A stretch of DNA of 64,000 nt from assembly GCF_000718005.1 (NCBI RefSeq), contig NZ_JODV01000009.1. The stretch is one strand, 5' to 3'. Both the position numbers and the translations under genes were made by a program. Positions 18,152 through 26,961 of this stretch are shown piece after piece (the stretch's first letter is position 1; each line of letters opens with the position of its first letter). Source of the DNA: Actinoalloteichus_B caeruleus (GTDB taxonomy: Bacteria; Actinomycetota; Actinomycetes; Mycobacteriales; Pseudonocardiaceae). A model generated the notes under the pieces. The model was not told the DNA's origin. It saw nothing but the letters and a program-made list of their open reading frames with translations, and did no database searches.

Positions 18152-19993
18152 TCAGGACGCCAACGCGTCCAACACGGCCTGCCCGTACTTCGCGAGCTTG
18201 TTCTCACCCACCCCGCTGATCCCGCCCAACGCGGTGAGCGTCGACGGTGACTCCGCCGCGATCTGGCGCAACGTCGCGTCGTGGAAGATCACGTACGCGG
18301 GCACGCCCTGCTCCTTCGCGGTGGCCGACCGCCACGCCCGCAGCCGCTCGAACACCGGCACCGCCTCCGCAGGCAGGTCCACCGGGGCGCTCCCCGACCG
18401 CTTCGCCGTCCGCGTCGACCCGCCCTCGGAGCTTCGCACCGCGTCGCGGCGCAGCGGCACCTCCCGCTCCCGACGCAACACCGCACCACTGGCCTCGGTC
18501 AGCCCCAGCACCCCGTGCTCGCCCTGGACCGCCAGCAGCCCCTGCGCCAACAACTGCCGGGCCACCGCCCGCCACTCCGCCTCCGACAGCTCGGTGCCGA
18601 TCCCGAACACCGACAGCGTGTCGTGGTCGTGCTGGATGACCTTCGCGGTCTTCCGCCCCAACAGGATGTCGATCACTTGGCCGGCGCCGAACCGTTGCCG
18701 CCGCTCCCGGTGCAACCTCGACACCGTCGACAGCAGCTTCTGCGCGGCCACCGTGCCGTCCCACGTCTCCGGCGGGGTCAGGCAGGTGTCGCAGTTCCCG
18801 CACGGCTCACCGCGCTGCCCGAAGTAGGCGAGCAGCCGCACCCGCCGGCACTCCACCGTCTCGCACAACGCCAGCATCGCGTCGAGGTGCGCCACCAGGC
18901 GGGCCCGGTGCTGGTCGTCGCCCTCCGACCCGTCGATGAGCCGACGCTGCTGCACCACGTCCGGCAGGCCGTAGGCCAACCAGGCGGTGGACGGCAGCCC
19001 GTCCCGCCCGGCCCGCCCGGTCTCCTGGTAGTAGCCCTCCACCGACTTCGGCAGGTCCAGGTGCGCCACGAAACGCACGTCGGGCTTGTCGATGCCCATC
19101 CCGAACGCGATCGTCGCCACCACCACCAGCCCGTCCTCCCGCAGGAACCGCGCCTGGTTCGCCGCCCTGGTCCGACCGTCCAGACCCGCGTGGTAGGGCA
19201 CCGCGGGGATGTCGTTGGCGACGAGGAACTCGGCGGTGCGTTCGACCGAGGCCCGGGACAGGCAGTAGACGATGCCCGCCTCGCCGGCGTGCTCGGCGCG
19301 CAACAACCGCAGCAACTGCCGCTTCGGGTCGTTCTTCGGCACGATCCGGTACTGGATGTTCGGCCGGTCGAAACTTGCCACGAACTGCCGCGCCCCACCC
19401 AGGTCCAACCGGGACACGATCTCGGCCCTGGTCGCCTCGGTGGCCGTCGCCGTCAACGCGATCCGGGGCACCTCCGGCCACCGCTCGTGCAGGTGGGAGA
19501 GCAACAGGTAGTCCGGGCGGAAGTCGTGGCCCCACTGCGCGACGCAGTGCGCCTCGTCGATCGCGAACAGCGAGATCGTGCCCCGGTCCAGCAACCGCAC
19601 GGTCGACTCCAGCCGCAACCGCTCCGGCGCCAGGTAGAGCACGTCAATCCGCCCGTCGACGAAGGCCTCCTCCACCCGCTCCCGTTCCTCGGGCTCCTGG
19701 GTGGAGTTCAGGAAACCGGCGCGGACCCCCAACGCGGTCAACGCGTCCACCTGGTCCTGCATCAGCGCGATCAACGGGGACACCACCACACCCACGCCGT
19801 CCCTGACCAACGACGGGATCTGGTAGCACAGCGACTTCCCACCGCCGGTGGGCATCAACACCAGCGCGTCACCGCCGTCGACCACGTGGTCGACGATCTC
19901 CCGCTGCCCGTCCCGGAACGAGTCGTACCCGAAGACCCTGCGCAGCACCTCCAGTGCGTCCCGGGTGTCCTGACCGGTGTCGGTGGCAGCCAT
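18152..19993 (-). CDS. recQ: ATP-dependent DNA helicase RecQ
   Basis: 613-aa 3'-5' DNA helicase for recombination repair and fork restart. Walker A MPTGGGKSLCYQ is near residue 50, the DEAH box IDEAHCVAQWGHDFRPDY near 145, the helicase C-terminal motif QETGRAGRDG near 325, four zinc cysteines (C..CGNCDTC) near 380-403, and an HRDC domain at about 530-610 (GISGVGENKLAKYG). The full RecQ-Zn-WH-HRDC layout is present. The start ATG 19993 has no ribosome site but a -10 hexamer 6 bases upstream. Confidence 0.96.
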   Translation of the reverse strand: MAATDTGQDTRDALEVLRRVFGYDSFRDGQREIVDHVVDGGDALVLMPTGGGKSLCYQIPSLVRDGVGVVVSPLIALMQDQVDALTALGVRAGFLNSTQEPEERERVEEAFVDGRIDVLYLAPERLRLESTVRLLDRGTISLFAIDEAHCVAQWGHDFRPDYLLLSHLHERWPEVPRIALTATATEATRAEIVSRLDLGGARQFVASFDRPNIQYRIVPKNDPKRQLLRLLRAEHAGEAGIVYCLSRASVERTAEFLVANDIPAVPYHAGLDGRTRAANQARFLREDGLVVVATIAFGMGIDKPDVRFVAHLDLPKSVEGYYQETGRAGRDGLPSTAWLAYGLPDVVQQRRLIDGSEGDDQHRARLVAHLDAMLALCETVECRRVRLLAYFGQRGEPCGNCDTCLTPPETWDGTVAAQKLLSTVSRLHRERRQRFGAGQVIDILLGRKTAKVIQHDHDTLSVFGIGTELSEAEWRAVARQLLAQGLLAVQGEHGVLGLTEASGAVLRREREVPLRRDAVRSSEGGSTRTAKRSGSAPVDLPAEAVPVFERLRAWRSATAKEQGVPAYVIFHDATLRQIAAESPSTLTALGGISGVGENKLAKYGQAVLDALAS

Positions 19994-19999
19994 CCCGCG

Positions 20000-20005
20000 A
20001 TTCTA
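20000..20005 (-). promoter_or_regulatory. -10 element for leaderless recQ mRNA
   Basis: TAGAAT on the minus strand ends 6 bases before the recQ ATG, the usual distance for a transcript starting on the start codon. No Shine-Dalgarno sequence exists between them. The rest of the interval to 20383 shows no gene. Confidence 0.6.
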
Positions 20006-20383
20006 GGGCCAGCCCCGGACACCCCCCGACCACGGTCGCCAGGCCGTCACCGCAGGTCAGAGTGGTTCCGCTCGTCACCATGAGGCCTCGGGCACCCGGC
20101 GGTCGCCCCGCCCGGCCCGCCCGGTGGCGGCGCCGCCCCGCCTCGCCGTGCCCGCCCCGGTGCACCGGTCGACCCCGACGCCGCCAGCCCGAGGCCGGTG
20201 GTTTCGCCGATGCGCCCCGCCACGACCCGCCCGAACAATCGACGCACCCCCCGACCACCCGGGCCGAGGCCCCGGCGAGGCGGAGGCGTTCCCACTCCCG
20301 CCACCAGCCCACCCCGGCGGGCACACCACCGCCCACGCCCCGCCGCCTCACGCCGCCCCCACCGAGAAGAGGAGCACAACGCC

Positions 20384-21292
20384 GTGCGTTCCACACTCTC
20401 CCGCCCCACCCCGCCCCGCTCCCGGTTACGCCGCGCCCTCACCAGCGCGGTCCTCACCCTCGGGCTCGTCGCCGGCAGCCTCGCCGCCGCCCCGGCCGCC
20501 TCCGGCCAGGAGAACCCCTACGAACGGGGCCCGGCCCCGACCGAACGGAGCATCGAAGCCCTCCGCGGCCCCTTCTCCACCAGCAGCACCAACGTCTCCC
20601 GGCTCGCCGCCAGCGGCTTCGGCGGCGGCACCATCTACTACCCGACCAGCACCGCGGAGGGCACCTTCGGCGCCGTCGCCATCTCCCCCGGCTACACCGC
20701 CCTGGAATCCTCCATCTCCTGGCTGGGCCACCGGCTGGCCTCCCAGGGCTTCATCGTCTTCACCATCGACACCATCACCACCCTCGACCAGCCCGCCAGC
20801 CGGGGCCGCCAGCTGCTCGCCGCCCTCGACCACCTCGTCGACCACCGCTCGGTCCGCGACCGCATCGACCCCACCCGCCTCGGCGTCATCGGCCACTCGA
20901 TGGGCGGCGGCGGAACCCTCGAAGCCGCCAGCAACCGCCCCAGCCTCAAGGCCGCCGTCCCGCTCACCGGCTGGCACCTGAGCAAGAACTGGTCCGACGT
21001 CCAGGTCCCCACCCTCGTCGTCGGCGCCGAGAACGACTCCATCGCCTCGGTGACCCTGCACTCCAAGCCCTTCTACAACAGCCTCCCGTCCACCCTGAAC
21101 AAGGCCTACCTGGAACTCGCCGGGGCCAGCCACTTCGCGCCCAACATCTCCAACACCACCATCGCCAAGTACACGATCTCCTGGCTCAAGCGGTTCATCG
21201 ACGACGACACCCGCTACGAGCAGTTCCTCTGCCCGGCGCCCTCCGGTGACCGCGACATCTCCGAGTACCGGGACACCTGCCCCCACAGCTGA
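20384..21292 (+). CDS. Secreted cutinase / polyester hydrolase (PETase-like family)
   Basis: 302-aa secreted alpha/beta hydrolase. A signal peptide (RLRRALTS, hydrophobic 22-36, cleavage near ASG-QE about residue 41) precedes the mature start NPYERGPAPT, almost the same as in Thermobifida and Saccharomonospora cutinases. Catalytic triad: S172 in GHSMGGG, D218, H250 in SHFAPN. Oxyanion hole: Y104 in SPGYT with M173; W197 is the aromatic subsite residue. C283 and C299 should form the conserved C-terminal disulfide. Family members hydrolyse cutin and aliphatic and aromatic polyesters, including PET. GTG 20384 follows AGAGGAG. A strong terminator follows, so it is likely monocistronic. Confidence 0.93.
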   Translation: MRSTLSRPTPPRSRLRRALTSAVLTLGLVAGSLAAAPAASGQENPYERGPAPTERSIEALRGPFSTSSTNVSRLAASGFGGGTIYYPTSTAEGTFGAVAISPGYTALESSISWLGHRLASQGFIVFTIDTITTLDQPASRGRQLLAALDHLVDHRSVRDRIDPTRLGVIGHSMGGGGTLEAASNRPSLKAAVPLTGWHLSKNWSDVQVPTLVVGAENDSIASVTLHSKPFYNSLPSTLNKAYLELAGASHFAPNISNTTIAKYTISWLKRFIDDDTRYEQFLCPAPSGDRDISEYRDTCPHS

Positions 21293-21313
21293 CCGAACAC
21301 CCCCGCACCACCT

Positions 21314-21346
21314 CCGGGTGGGGCCGTCACCGACGGCCCCACCCGG
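21314..21346 (+). terminator. Strong hairpin after the polyester hydrolase gene
   Basis: Perfect 15-bp stem (CCGGGTGGGGCCGTC with its complement) and a 3-base loop, 22 bases after the stop codon. Confidence 0.8.
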
Positions 21347-21484
21347 CCGTGCGCCAGCCGCCGCCGAAGAACGCGCCCGCCGGTCGAGCCCGCCCAGCCC
21401 GACCCCGCCCGGGCGGCCCCACCCGGAGCCACGCCCGCTGTACACCCGCCCAACCGCACTCCGACATCACTGTCATTCCGTCCA

Positions 21485-21513
21485 TTTACCCCGACAACCA
21501 CGCCGGCTAATTT
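21485..21513 (+). promoter_or_regulatory. Probable promoter of the fatty-acid operon
   Basis: TTTACC at 21485-21490 and TAATTT at 21508-21513 are separated by 17 bases, in a stretch clearly richer in A/T than its surroundings, about 40 bases before the acyl-CoA dehydrogenase start. Confidence 0.5.
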
Positions 21514-21554
21514 GTGAGAACCACGGCCGCCACCCGAACGTCGCGGGGAGAACC

Positions 21555-22706
21555 ATGGATCTCAGCCTCACCCCGGAACACGCTGACCTGCGACAACTCG
21601 CGCGCAATTTCGCGGACGACGAGATCGCCCCCCACGCCGCGGAATGGGACCGCCGAGAGTCGCTCGACCTCGACCTCATTCCCAGAATGGGCGAACTCGG
21701 ATTCCTCGGGCTCACCATTCCCGAGGAGCACGGCGGCAGCGGCGGCGACCACCTCGCCTACTACCTGGTCCTGGAGGAACTCGGCCGCGCCGACTCGTCC
21801 GTCCGCGGCGTCGTCTCCGTCTCCCTCGGACTCGTCGCCGCCACCATCGCCCGGCACGGCACCCCCGAACAGCACCAGCGCTGGCTACCCGCACTGTGCT
21901 CCGGCCGGGCACTCGGCTGCTTCGCCCTCACCGAACCCGGCAGCGGCTCCGACGCCGGCGCCCTGACCACCCGGGCCGTCCGCGACGGCGACGACTGGCT
22001 CATCACCGGCGCGAAGACGTTCATCACCAACGGAACCTGGGCCGACGTCGCCCTCCTCCTCGCCAGGACCTCCGACGACGGCAGCCGGGGCATCACCGCG
22101 TTCCTCGTCCCCACCGCCAGCGCCGGCTTCCACCGCCGCGAGATCCACGGCAAACTCGGACTCCGCGCCCAGGCCACCGCCGAACTCCACCTCGACGGCG
22201 TCCGAGTCCCCGACACGGCCCGGCTCGGCGAGGTCGGACGCGGATTCCCCCTCGCCATGTCCGCCCTCGGCAAGGGCCGGGTGTCCGTGGCCGCCGGCTG
22301 CGTCGGCATCGCCCAGGCCAGCCTGGACGCCGCCCTCCGCTACGCCGGGGAACGCCACCAGTTCGGCAAGGCCATCGCCGGCCACCAACTCGTCCAACGG
22401 CTCCTCGCCACCACCGCCGTGGACACGGCCGCCGCCCGACTCCTCGTCTGGCAGGCCGCCGACCTCCTCGACCGGGGCCAACCCCACGAGACGGCCGCGT
22501 CCATGGCGAAACTCTTCGCCAGCGAAGCCGCCGTCCGCGCCGCCGACAACGCCGTCCAGGTCTTCGGCGGGTACGGCTACGTCGACGAGTACCCCGTCAG
22601 CCGCTACCTGCGCGACGCCAGGGTCACCACCCTCTACGAGGGAACCAGCCAGATCCAGCAACTCGTCATCGGCCGGTCCCTCACCGGCGTCGCCGCCTTC
22701 AGCTGA
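21555..22706 (+). CDS. Acyl-CoA dehydrogenase
   Basis: 383-aa flavoprotein that introduces the 2,3 double bond into an acyl-CoA. The family signatures are ALTEPGSGSDAG near residue 125 and a late QVFGGYGYVDEYPVSRYLRD near 340; the catalytic Glu is expected in LYEGTSQIQ near 362. Length matches short/medium-chain (SCAD/MCAD-like) members. ATG 21555 is preceded by GGGGAG and by an A/T-rich promoter; the open frame upstream to 21246 is not coding in style. First gene of an operon with SDR, MaoC and acyl-CoA synthetase genes. Confidence 0.95.
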   Translation: MDLSLTPEHADLRQLARNFADDEIAPHAAEWDRRESLDLDLIPRMGELGFLGLTIPEEHGGSGGDHLAYYLVLEELGRADSSVRGVVSVSLGLVAATIARHGTPEQHQRWLPALCSGRALGCFALTEPGSGSDAGALTTRAVRDGDDWLITGAKTFITNGTWADVALLLARTSDDGSRGITAFLVPTASAGFHRREIHGKLGLRAQATAELHLDGVRVPDTARLGEVGRGFPLAMSALGKGRVSVAAGCVGIAQASLDAALRYAGERHQFGKAIAGHQLVQRLLATTAVDTAAARLLVWQAADLLDRGQPHETAASMAKLFASEAAVRAADNAVQVFGGYGYVDEYPVSRYLRDARVTTLYEGTSQIQQLVIGRSLTGVAAFS

Positions 22707-22781
22707 CCAGCCGGCCGTCCCGGCCCCGGACGTGCCCCATCCCGGCCACCCAGCCCAGCACCCACGAGAGGACACCCGAGC

Positions 22782-23540
22782 ATGAGGGGATTCACCGACA
22801 CCGCCGCCATCGTCACCGGAGCCGCCCAGGGCATCGGCGCCGCCACCGCCCGCCGACTCGCGGCGGAAGGCGCGGCCGTCGCGGTGGTCGACCTCAACGC
22901 CGACCGCGCCGCCGAGGTCGCCGCCGACATCGAGCGCACCGGCGGCCGAGCCCTCGCCCTCGGCTGCGACGTCACCGACCCCGACTCGGTCCAGACCACC
23001 ACCGACCACGTCGTCGCGGAGTTCGGCCGGCTCGACATCCTCGTCAACAACGCCGGCATCACCCGCGACGACCTGCTGTTCAAGATGACCCTGCCCGACT
23101 GGAACGCCGTCCTCACCACCAACCTCACCAGCATGTTCCTCTGCACCCAGGCCGCACAGGCACACATGGTCCAGGCCAGGTCGGGACGCATCGTCAACCT
23201 GAGCAGCCGCTCCGCCCTCGGCAACCGGGGACAGTCCAACTACGCCGCCGCCAAGGCCGGCGTGCAGGGGCTCACCGCCACCCTCGCCCTCGAACTCGGC
23301 CCCTTCGGCATCCGCGTCAACGCCGTCGCCCCCGGCTACGTCGCCACCGACATGACCGCCGCCACCGCCCGCCGCGTCGGCTTCGAACCCGAGAAGCACC
23401 AGGAACGCGCCGCCGAACAGATCCCCCTGCGCCGCGTCGCCACCCCCGAGGAAATCGCCTCCACCATCACCTTCCTCGCCAGCGACGACGCCTCCTACGT
23501 CACCGGCCAGACCCTCTACGTCAACGGCGGATCCCGCTGA
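22782..23540 (+). CDS. SDR family oxidoreductase (FabG/3-hydroxyacyl-CoA dehydrogenase-like)
   Basis: 252-aa NAD(P)-dependent enzyme. Cofactor motif TGAAQGIG is at residues 8-15, the NNAGITRDD motif near 88, and the catalytic S..YAAAK set (NLSSRS, SNYAAAKAG) near 140-158; the end VTGQTLYVNGGSR is typical of FabG. In this operon it is best placed as a 3-hydroxyacyl-CoA dehydrogenase or ketoacyl reductase acting after the dehydrogenase and hydratase. It lies 75 bases after the acyl-CoA dehydrogenase with GAGAGGA before ATG. Confidence 0.93.
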   Translation: MRGFTDTAAIVTGAAQGIGAATARRLAAEGAAVAVVDLNADRAAEVAADIERTGGRALALGCDVTDPDSVQTTTDHVVAEFGRLDILVNNAGITRDDLLFKMTLPDWNAVLTTNLTSMFLCTQAAQAHMVQARSGRIVNLSSRSALGNRGQSNYAAAKAGVQGLTATLALELGPFGIRVNAVAPGYVATDMTAATARRVGFEPEKHQERAAEQIPLRRVATPEEIASTITFLASDDASYVTGQTLYVNGGSR

Positions 23541-23583
23541 CCCGGCACACCCCACCCACCCCACCCACACCGGAGGTCGCCAG

Positions 23584-23730
23584 GTGAACCTCACGTTCAA
23601 CGACGAACCGAGGACAGCCCGCCCCGAGCCGCCGACCCGGCGCACCACCCGGACCGGCCCACCTCCCCGCACCGCCCGCGCGACACCGCCCCGCCGGACG
23701 CCCCCAGCCGCCCCCGGCGGTGCCAGATGA
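23584..23730 (+). CDS. Small ORF coupled to MaoC hydratase gene
   Basis: Possible 48-aa product from GTG 23584, preceded by a strong GGAGG at good distance and ending in an ATGA overlap with the MaoC start. The first residues VNLTFNDEPRTAR recall the N-terminus of acyl-CoA dehydrogenases; the rest is Pro/Arg/Thr-rich. It may be a stub left after deletion of a gene, or a leader that couples translation. No function can be assigned. Confidence 0.4.
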   Translation: MNLTFNDEPRTARPEPPTRRTTRTGPPPRTARATPPRRTPPAAPGGAR

Positions 23731-24191
23731 GGATCTTCGACTCGCCCGCCGCCCTCCTCGACGCCACCGGAGACCACCTCGGACCCGGACCGGCCACCGT
23801 CATCGACCAGGAACGAGTCGACACCTTCGCCGACGTCACCGACGACCACCAGTGGATCCACACCGATCCCACCCGCGCCGCGCACGGCCCCTTCGGCGGC
23901 ACCGTCGCCCACGGCTACCTCACCCTGTCCCTGCTGCCCTCGTTCATCCGAGGGCTCTACCGGGTGCGGGGCGCCAGACTGATCGTCAACTACGGCCTCA
24001 ACCGGGTCCGCTTCCCCGCGCCCCTCCGCACCGGGGACACCGTCCGCGCCACCGCCCGCCTCGACCAGGCCCACCAGGTCGGCGACGCCGTCCAGGTCCA
24101 CCTGCTGGTCACCATCCAGGCCGACGGCGCCGACAAACCCTGCTGCGTCGCCGAATCCCTCAGCCGCTTCTACCCCGAGGAGGAGGCGTGA
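23727..24191 (+). CDS. MaoC-like (R)-specific enoyl-CoA hydratase
   Basis: 154-aa hot-dog fold protein. The catalytic Asp/His pair of the MaoC family lies in TDDHQWIHTDP near residues 38-49, and the overhanging GTVAHGYLTLSLLP motif near 60 is diagnostic. It should hydrate 2-enoyl-CoA to (R)-3-hydroxyacyl-CoA. The start overlaps a small upstream ORF and the stop overlaps the acyl-CoA synthetase start, so the operon is tightly coupled. Confidence 0.93.
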   Translation: MRIFDSPAALLDATGDHLGPGPATVIDQERVDTFADVTDDHQWIHTDPTRAAHGPFGGTVAHGYLTLSLLPSFIRGLYRVRGARLIVNYGLNRVRFPAPLRTGDTVRATARLDQAHQVGDAVQVHLLVTIQADGADKPCCVAESLSRFYPEEEA

Positions 24192-25789
24192 CCGCGACCC
24201 TCTCCCTCACCAGCGTCCTGCGCGAATCCGCGCTCCGACACCCGGACAAGGTCGGTGTCGTCGACGGCGACAACCGCGTCACCTACGCCGAACTCTGGCA
24301 GCGTTCCCTCCGCTACGCCGCCGCCCTCCGCGAGCTGTGCCCCGGACCGCGTCCCACCGTCGCCCTGCTGGCCCCCAACACCGTGGAGTTCCCCACCACC
24401 TACTACGGGGCCCTCGCCGCCGGCTGCGTCGTCGTCCCCGTCCACCTGCTGTTCACCGCCCCGGAGATGGCCCACGTCCTGCGGGACAGCGGAGCCGACC
24501 TGCTCGTCTGCCACCACGCGCTGGCCGCCGTGGGCGCCGCCGCCTCGGCCGAGGCCGGCGTCCCCCTCGTCACCGTCGGCGGCGCCCCCTCCGGCGGTGA
24601 CGCCGGCATCCCCGCTGACGGGGCGGCCGACCGGTCGACGCCCGTCCCGTCGCTGGACCAGCTCGCCGACACCACCACCCCCCTCCCAGTGGCCGAGACC
24701 ACCGCTCCGGACGACCCGGCCGTCGTCCTCTACACCAGCGGCACCACCGGCGAACCCAAAGGCGCCGTGCTCACCCATCTCAACCTCGTCATGAACGCCA
24801 CCATCTCCGCGTTCGACGCCAACGAGGTCCGCCACGCCGACGTCGTACTGGGCTGCCTGCCGCTGTTCCACACCTTCGGCCAGACCGTCAGCATGAACGC
24901 CTGCTTCCGGGCCGGCGGCACCCTCGTCCTGCTCGCCCGGTTCCACCCGGACACCGCGATCGACCTGATGCTGCGGGAAGACGTCGACGTCTTCCACGGC
25001 GTCCCCACCATGTACGTCGCACTGCTCGCCGCCGCCAGCCGACACGACCGGCTGCCCGCGCTGCGGCTGTGCGTCTCCGGCGGCGCCGCCCTCCCCGTCC
25101 CCGTGCTCGAAGGGTTCAGCACCACCTTCGACGCCCAGATCTACGAGGGCTACGGACTGTCCGAGACGTCACCGGTGGCCACCGCCAGCCAACCGAGGTT
25201 CGGCACCCGCGCCGGAACCGTCGGCCACGCCATCTGGGGCGTCGAGGTGGAGATCGCCGAACTGGAGGACCCGGAACGGATTCGCCTGTTAGGGGTGGGG
25301 GAGCTCGGCGAGATCGTGGTGCGCGGCCACAACGTCTTCGCCGGCTACCTCAACCGCCCGGAGGCCACCGAACAGGTCGTCGTCGACGGCTGGTTCCGCA
25401 CCGGCGACCTGGGCACCAAGGACGCCGACGGCTTCGTCCGCGTCGTCGACCGCAAGGGAGACGTCGTCATCCGGGGCGGCTACAACATCTACCCCCGCGA
25501 GGTGGAGGACGTCCTGACCCGCCACCCCTCCGTGCGGCAGGTCGCCGTCATCGGCCTCCCCGACCCGGTGTATGGGGAGGAGGTGTGCGCCGTCGTCGTC
25601 GTGGAGGAGGGCGGCGAACCCGTCACCGAGGAAACCCTCGTGTCCTGGTCCCGGCCGCTGCTGGGGAAGCACAAGTACCCCCGCCACGTGCGCTTCGTCG
25701 ACGAACTGCCGCTGGGCCCCTCCCACAAGGTCCTCAAACGCGAACTGCGCCGGAGACTCGCGGCGCAGCCGGGCGCGGAAGCCGGCTGA
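24188..25789 (+). CDS. Long-chain fatty-acid--CoA ligase family protein
   Basis: 533-aa ANL-superfamily adenylating enzyme that activates a carboxylic acid to its CoA thioester. P-loop VLYTSGTTGEPKGA is near residue 180, the A5 motif YEGYGLSETSPV near 320, the A7 motif GWFRTGDLG near 400, A8 GGYNIYPREVEDVL near 432 and the catalytic lysine in SHKVLKRELRR near 515. GTG 24188 overlaps the MaoC stop (GTGA). It closes the operon and likely feeds it with acyl-CoA, possibly from acids released by the esterases upstream. Confidence 0.93.
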   Translation: MTATLSLTSVLRESALRHPDKVGVVDGDNRVTYAELWQRSLRYAAALRELCPGPRPTVALLAPNTVEFPTTYYGALAAGCVVVPVHLLFTAPEMAHVLRDSGADLLVCHHALAAVGAAASAEAGVPLVTVGGAPSGGDAGIPADGAADRSTPVPSLDQLADTTTPLPVAETTAPDDPAVVLYTSGTTGEPKGAVLTHLNLVMNATISAFDANEVRHADVVLGCLPLFHTFGQTVSMNACFRAGGTLVLLARFHPDTAIDLMLREDVDVFHGVPTMYVALLAAASRHDRLPALRLCVSGGAALPVPVLEGFSTTFDAQIYEGYGLSETSPVATASQPRFGTRAGTVGHAIWGVEVEIAELEDPERIRLLGVGELGEIVVRGHNVFAGYLNRPEATEQVVVDGWFRTGDLGTKDADGFVRVVDRKGDVVIRGGYNIYPREVEDVLTRHPSVRQVAVIGLPDPVYGEEVCAVVVVEEGGEPVTEETLVSWSRPLLGKHKYPRHVRFVDELPLGPSHKVLKRELRRRLAAQPGAEAG

Positions 25790-26283
25790 GAGTCGGGTCA
25801 CCAGCGCCAGTCCACAGGGTGCGGGAGGACCGGGGGAGGCGTCGCGGCAGCAGACCTCGGCGCCCGACCCCGGCCCCCGCCGGCGGAGGGCCGGACGCCG
25901 CCCACTCGTCCGCTCCCCGCGGTTCCTCCGTCGTCGTTGGATTGGCGCTGACCTCCGCTGCTGGTGGTAGCCGCTGTTCTTCCGTGGTCGAGCTGTGTGA
26001 CGAGGGGCGGAAGCCGCCTCCCACCCGGCGGTTGACCGCTGGGGACTCCCTGGTCGTGGGTCGATGGCCGTGACCAGGGCCGCACCGCCGGGCCAGGACC
26101 GCTTCGGGCCAGCGACCACGCTCGAGTCCGCGTGTTCTCGGGCAGACCAGATCAGCGATGGCACACGTGGGGGACGGAAAGACCTGATGTCAGATCTGCC
26201 GGTGCGATGGCCCCGAACCGCTCAGCGGCGCTCGATCCCGTAGGAGCGCTGACGGACTCCGCGCCACTCCTGCATCGGCGCCT
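25790..26283. other. Intergenic region, edge of lower-GC accessory strip
   Basis: No gene seen. From about 25920 the base composition becomes less GC-biased. An imperfect hairpin (GCGCTC...GAGCGC) around 26228-26250 could terminate the minus-strand HAD gene that ends at 26284. Confidence 0.45.
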
Positions 26284-26961
26284 TCACGAGGACGTGGGAA
26301 CCGAACCCACGAGGTTCCGGACATGGTGTAGACGCCGCTGCCGAGCATCGGTGAGTGGAGGGACGAGCATCGTCGGCATACCGAGCTCGACCGCGACGCC
26401 GTCATACGATGCGCGGTCGCCCACCATCAAGGTTCGACCCGGCTCCGTACCCAACTCGTCGAGTGCGGATCGGAACATGGCCAGTTGAGGCTTCTGCATG
26501 CCACGCTCGAAAGACAGCACGAAGGCATTCACGAAGCGGTCCAAGCCTGCCTCAGCGAACACCGGGCGGAGATCGAAGTGGATGTCGCTCAGGATCGCCA
26601 CTCCGCATCCGCGTGCGCTCACGGCGTGAAGTGTCTCGGCCACGTCGTCAGCGAAGTGGTTGTACGCGGGGTCGGACTCGACCGTGTACAGCGCATCCGC
26701 CAACTCAGCGTCGAGTCCGGCTTCGGAGAGGACCGAGTAGTAGGTGTCGTGGTGCAACCCCTTATCGCTGTCGACCCCTGCGGCTTCAAGGCGATTCGGG
26801 TTGCCGGCTGCACGCTCGATGGCACCGTGCACCGCAGCTACCGACGCAGCCCCTTGATCACGGCCCAACAATCGCAGGGCCTCGCGGACCCACTGCTCGG
26901 AATTCAAGGTCGTGACCAGGGTACCTCGCCAGTCGAACACCACCGCCTGAAGATCAGCCAT
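26284..26961 (-). CDS. HAD-family hydrolase
   Basis: 225-aa haloacid dehalogenase-superfamily phosphatase. Motif I is VFDWRGTLV near residue 8: the nucleophile Asp is present, but the usual DxD second acid is replaced (D-W-R), which may affect phosphatase activity. Motif II is ILSDIHFD near 122 and the motif III/IV region includes KPQLAMF and MVGDRASYDGVA near 155-185. Third-position GC is lower than in flanking genes, suggesting acquisition. ATG 26961 has no clear ribosome site. An 11-bp palindrome (GTCT ACC AGAC) sits at 26970-26980. Substrate unknown. Confidence 0.85.
   Translation of the reverse strand: MADLQAVVFDWRGTLVTTLNSEQWVREALRLLGRDQGAASVAAVHGAIERAAGNPNRLEAAGVDSDKGLHHDTYYSVLSEAGLDAELADALYTVESDPAYNHFADDVAETLHAVSARGCGVAILSDIHFDLRPVFAEAGLDRFVNAFVLSFERGMQKPQLAMFRSALDELGTEPGRTLMVGDRASYDGVAVELGMPTMLVPPLTDARQRRLHHVRNLVGSVPTSS

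Noticed and set aside
26290..26320. tRNA gene fragment
   Set aside because: Only a T-arm-like palindrome is present; the loop has G where tRNAs have the conserved A, and no acceptor, D or anticodon arms can be drawn.
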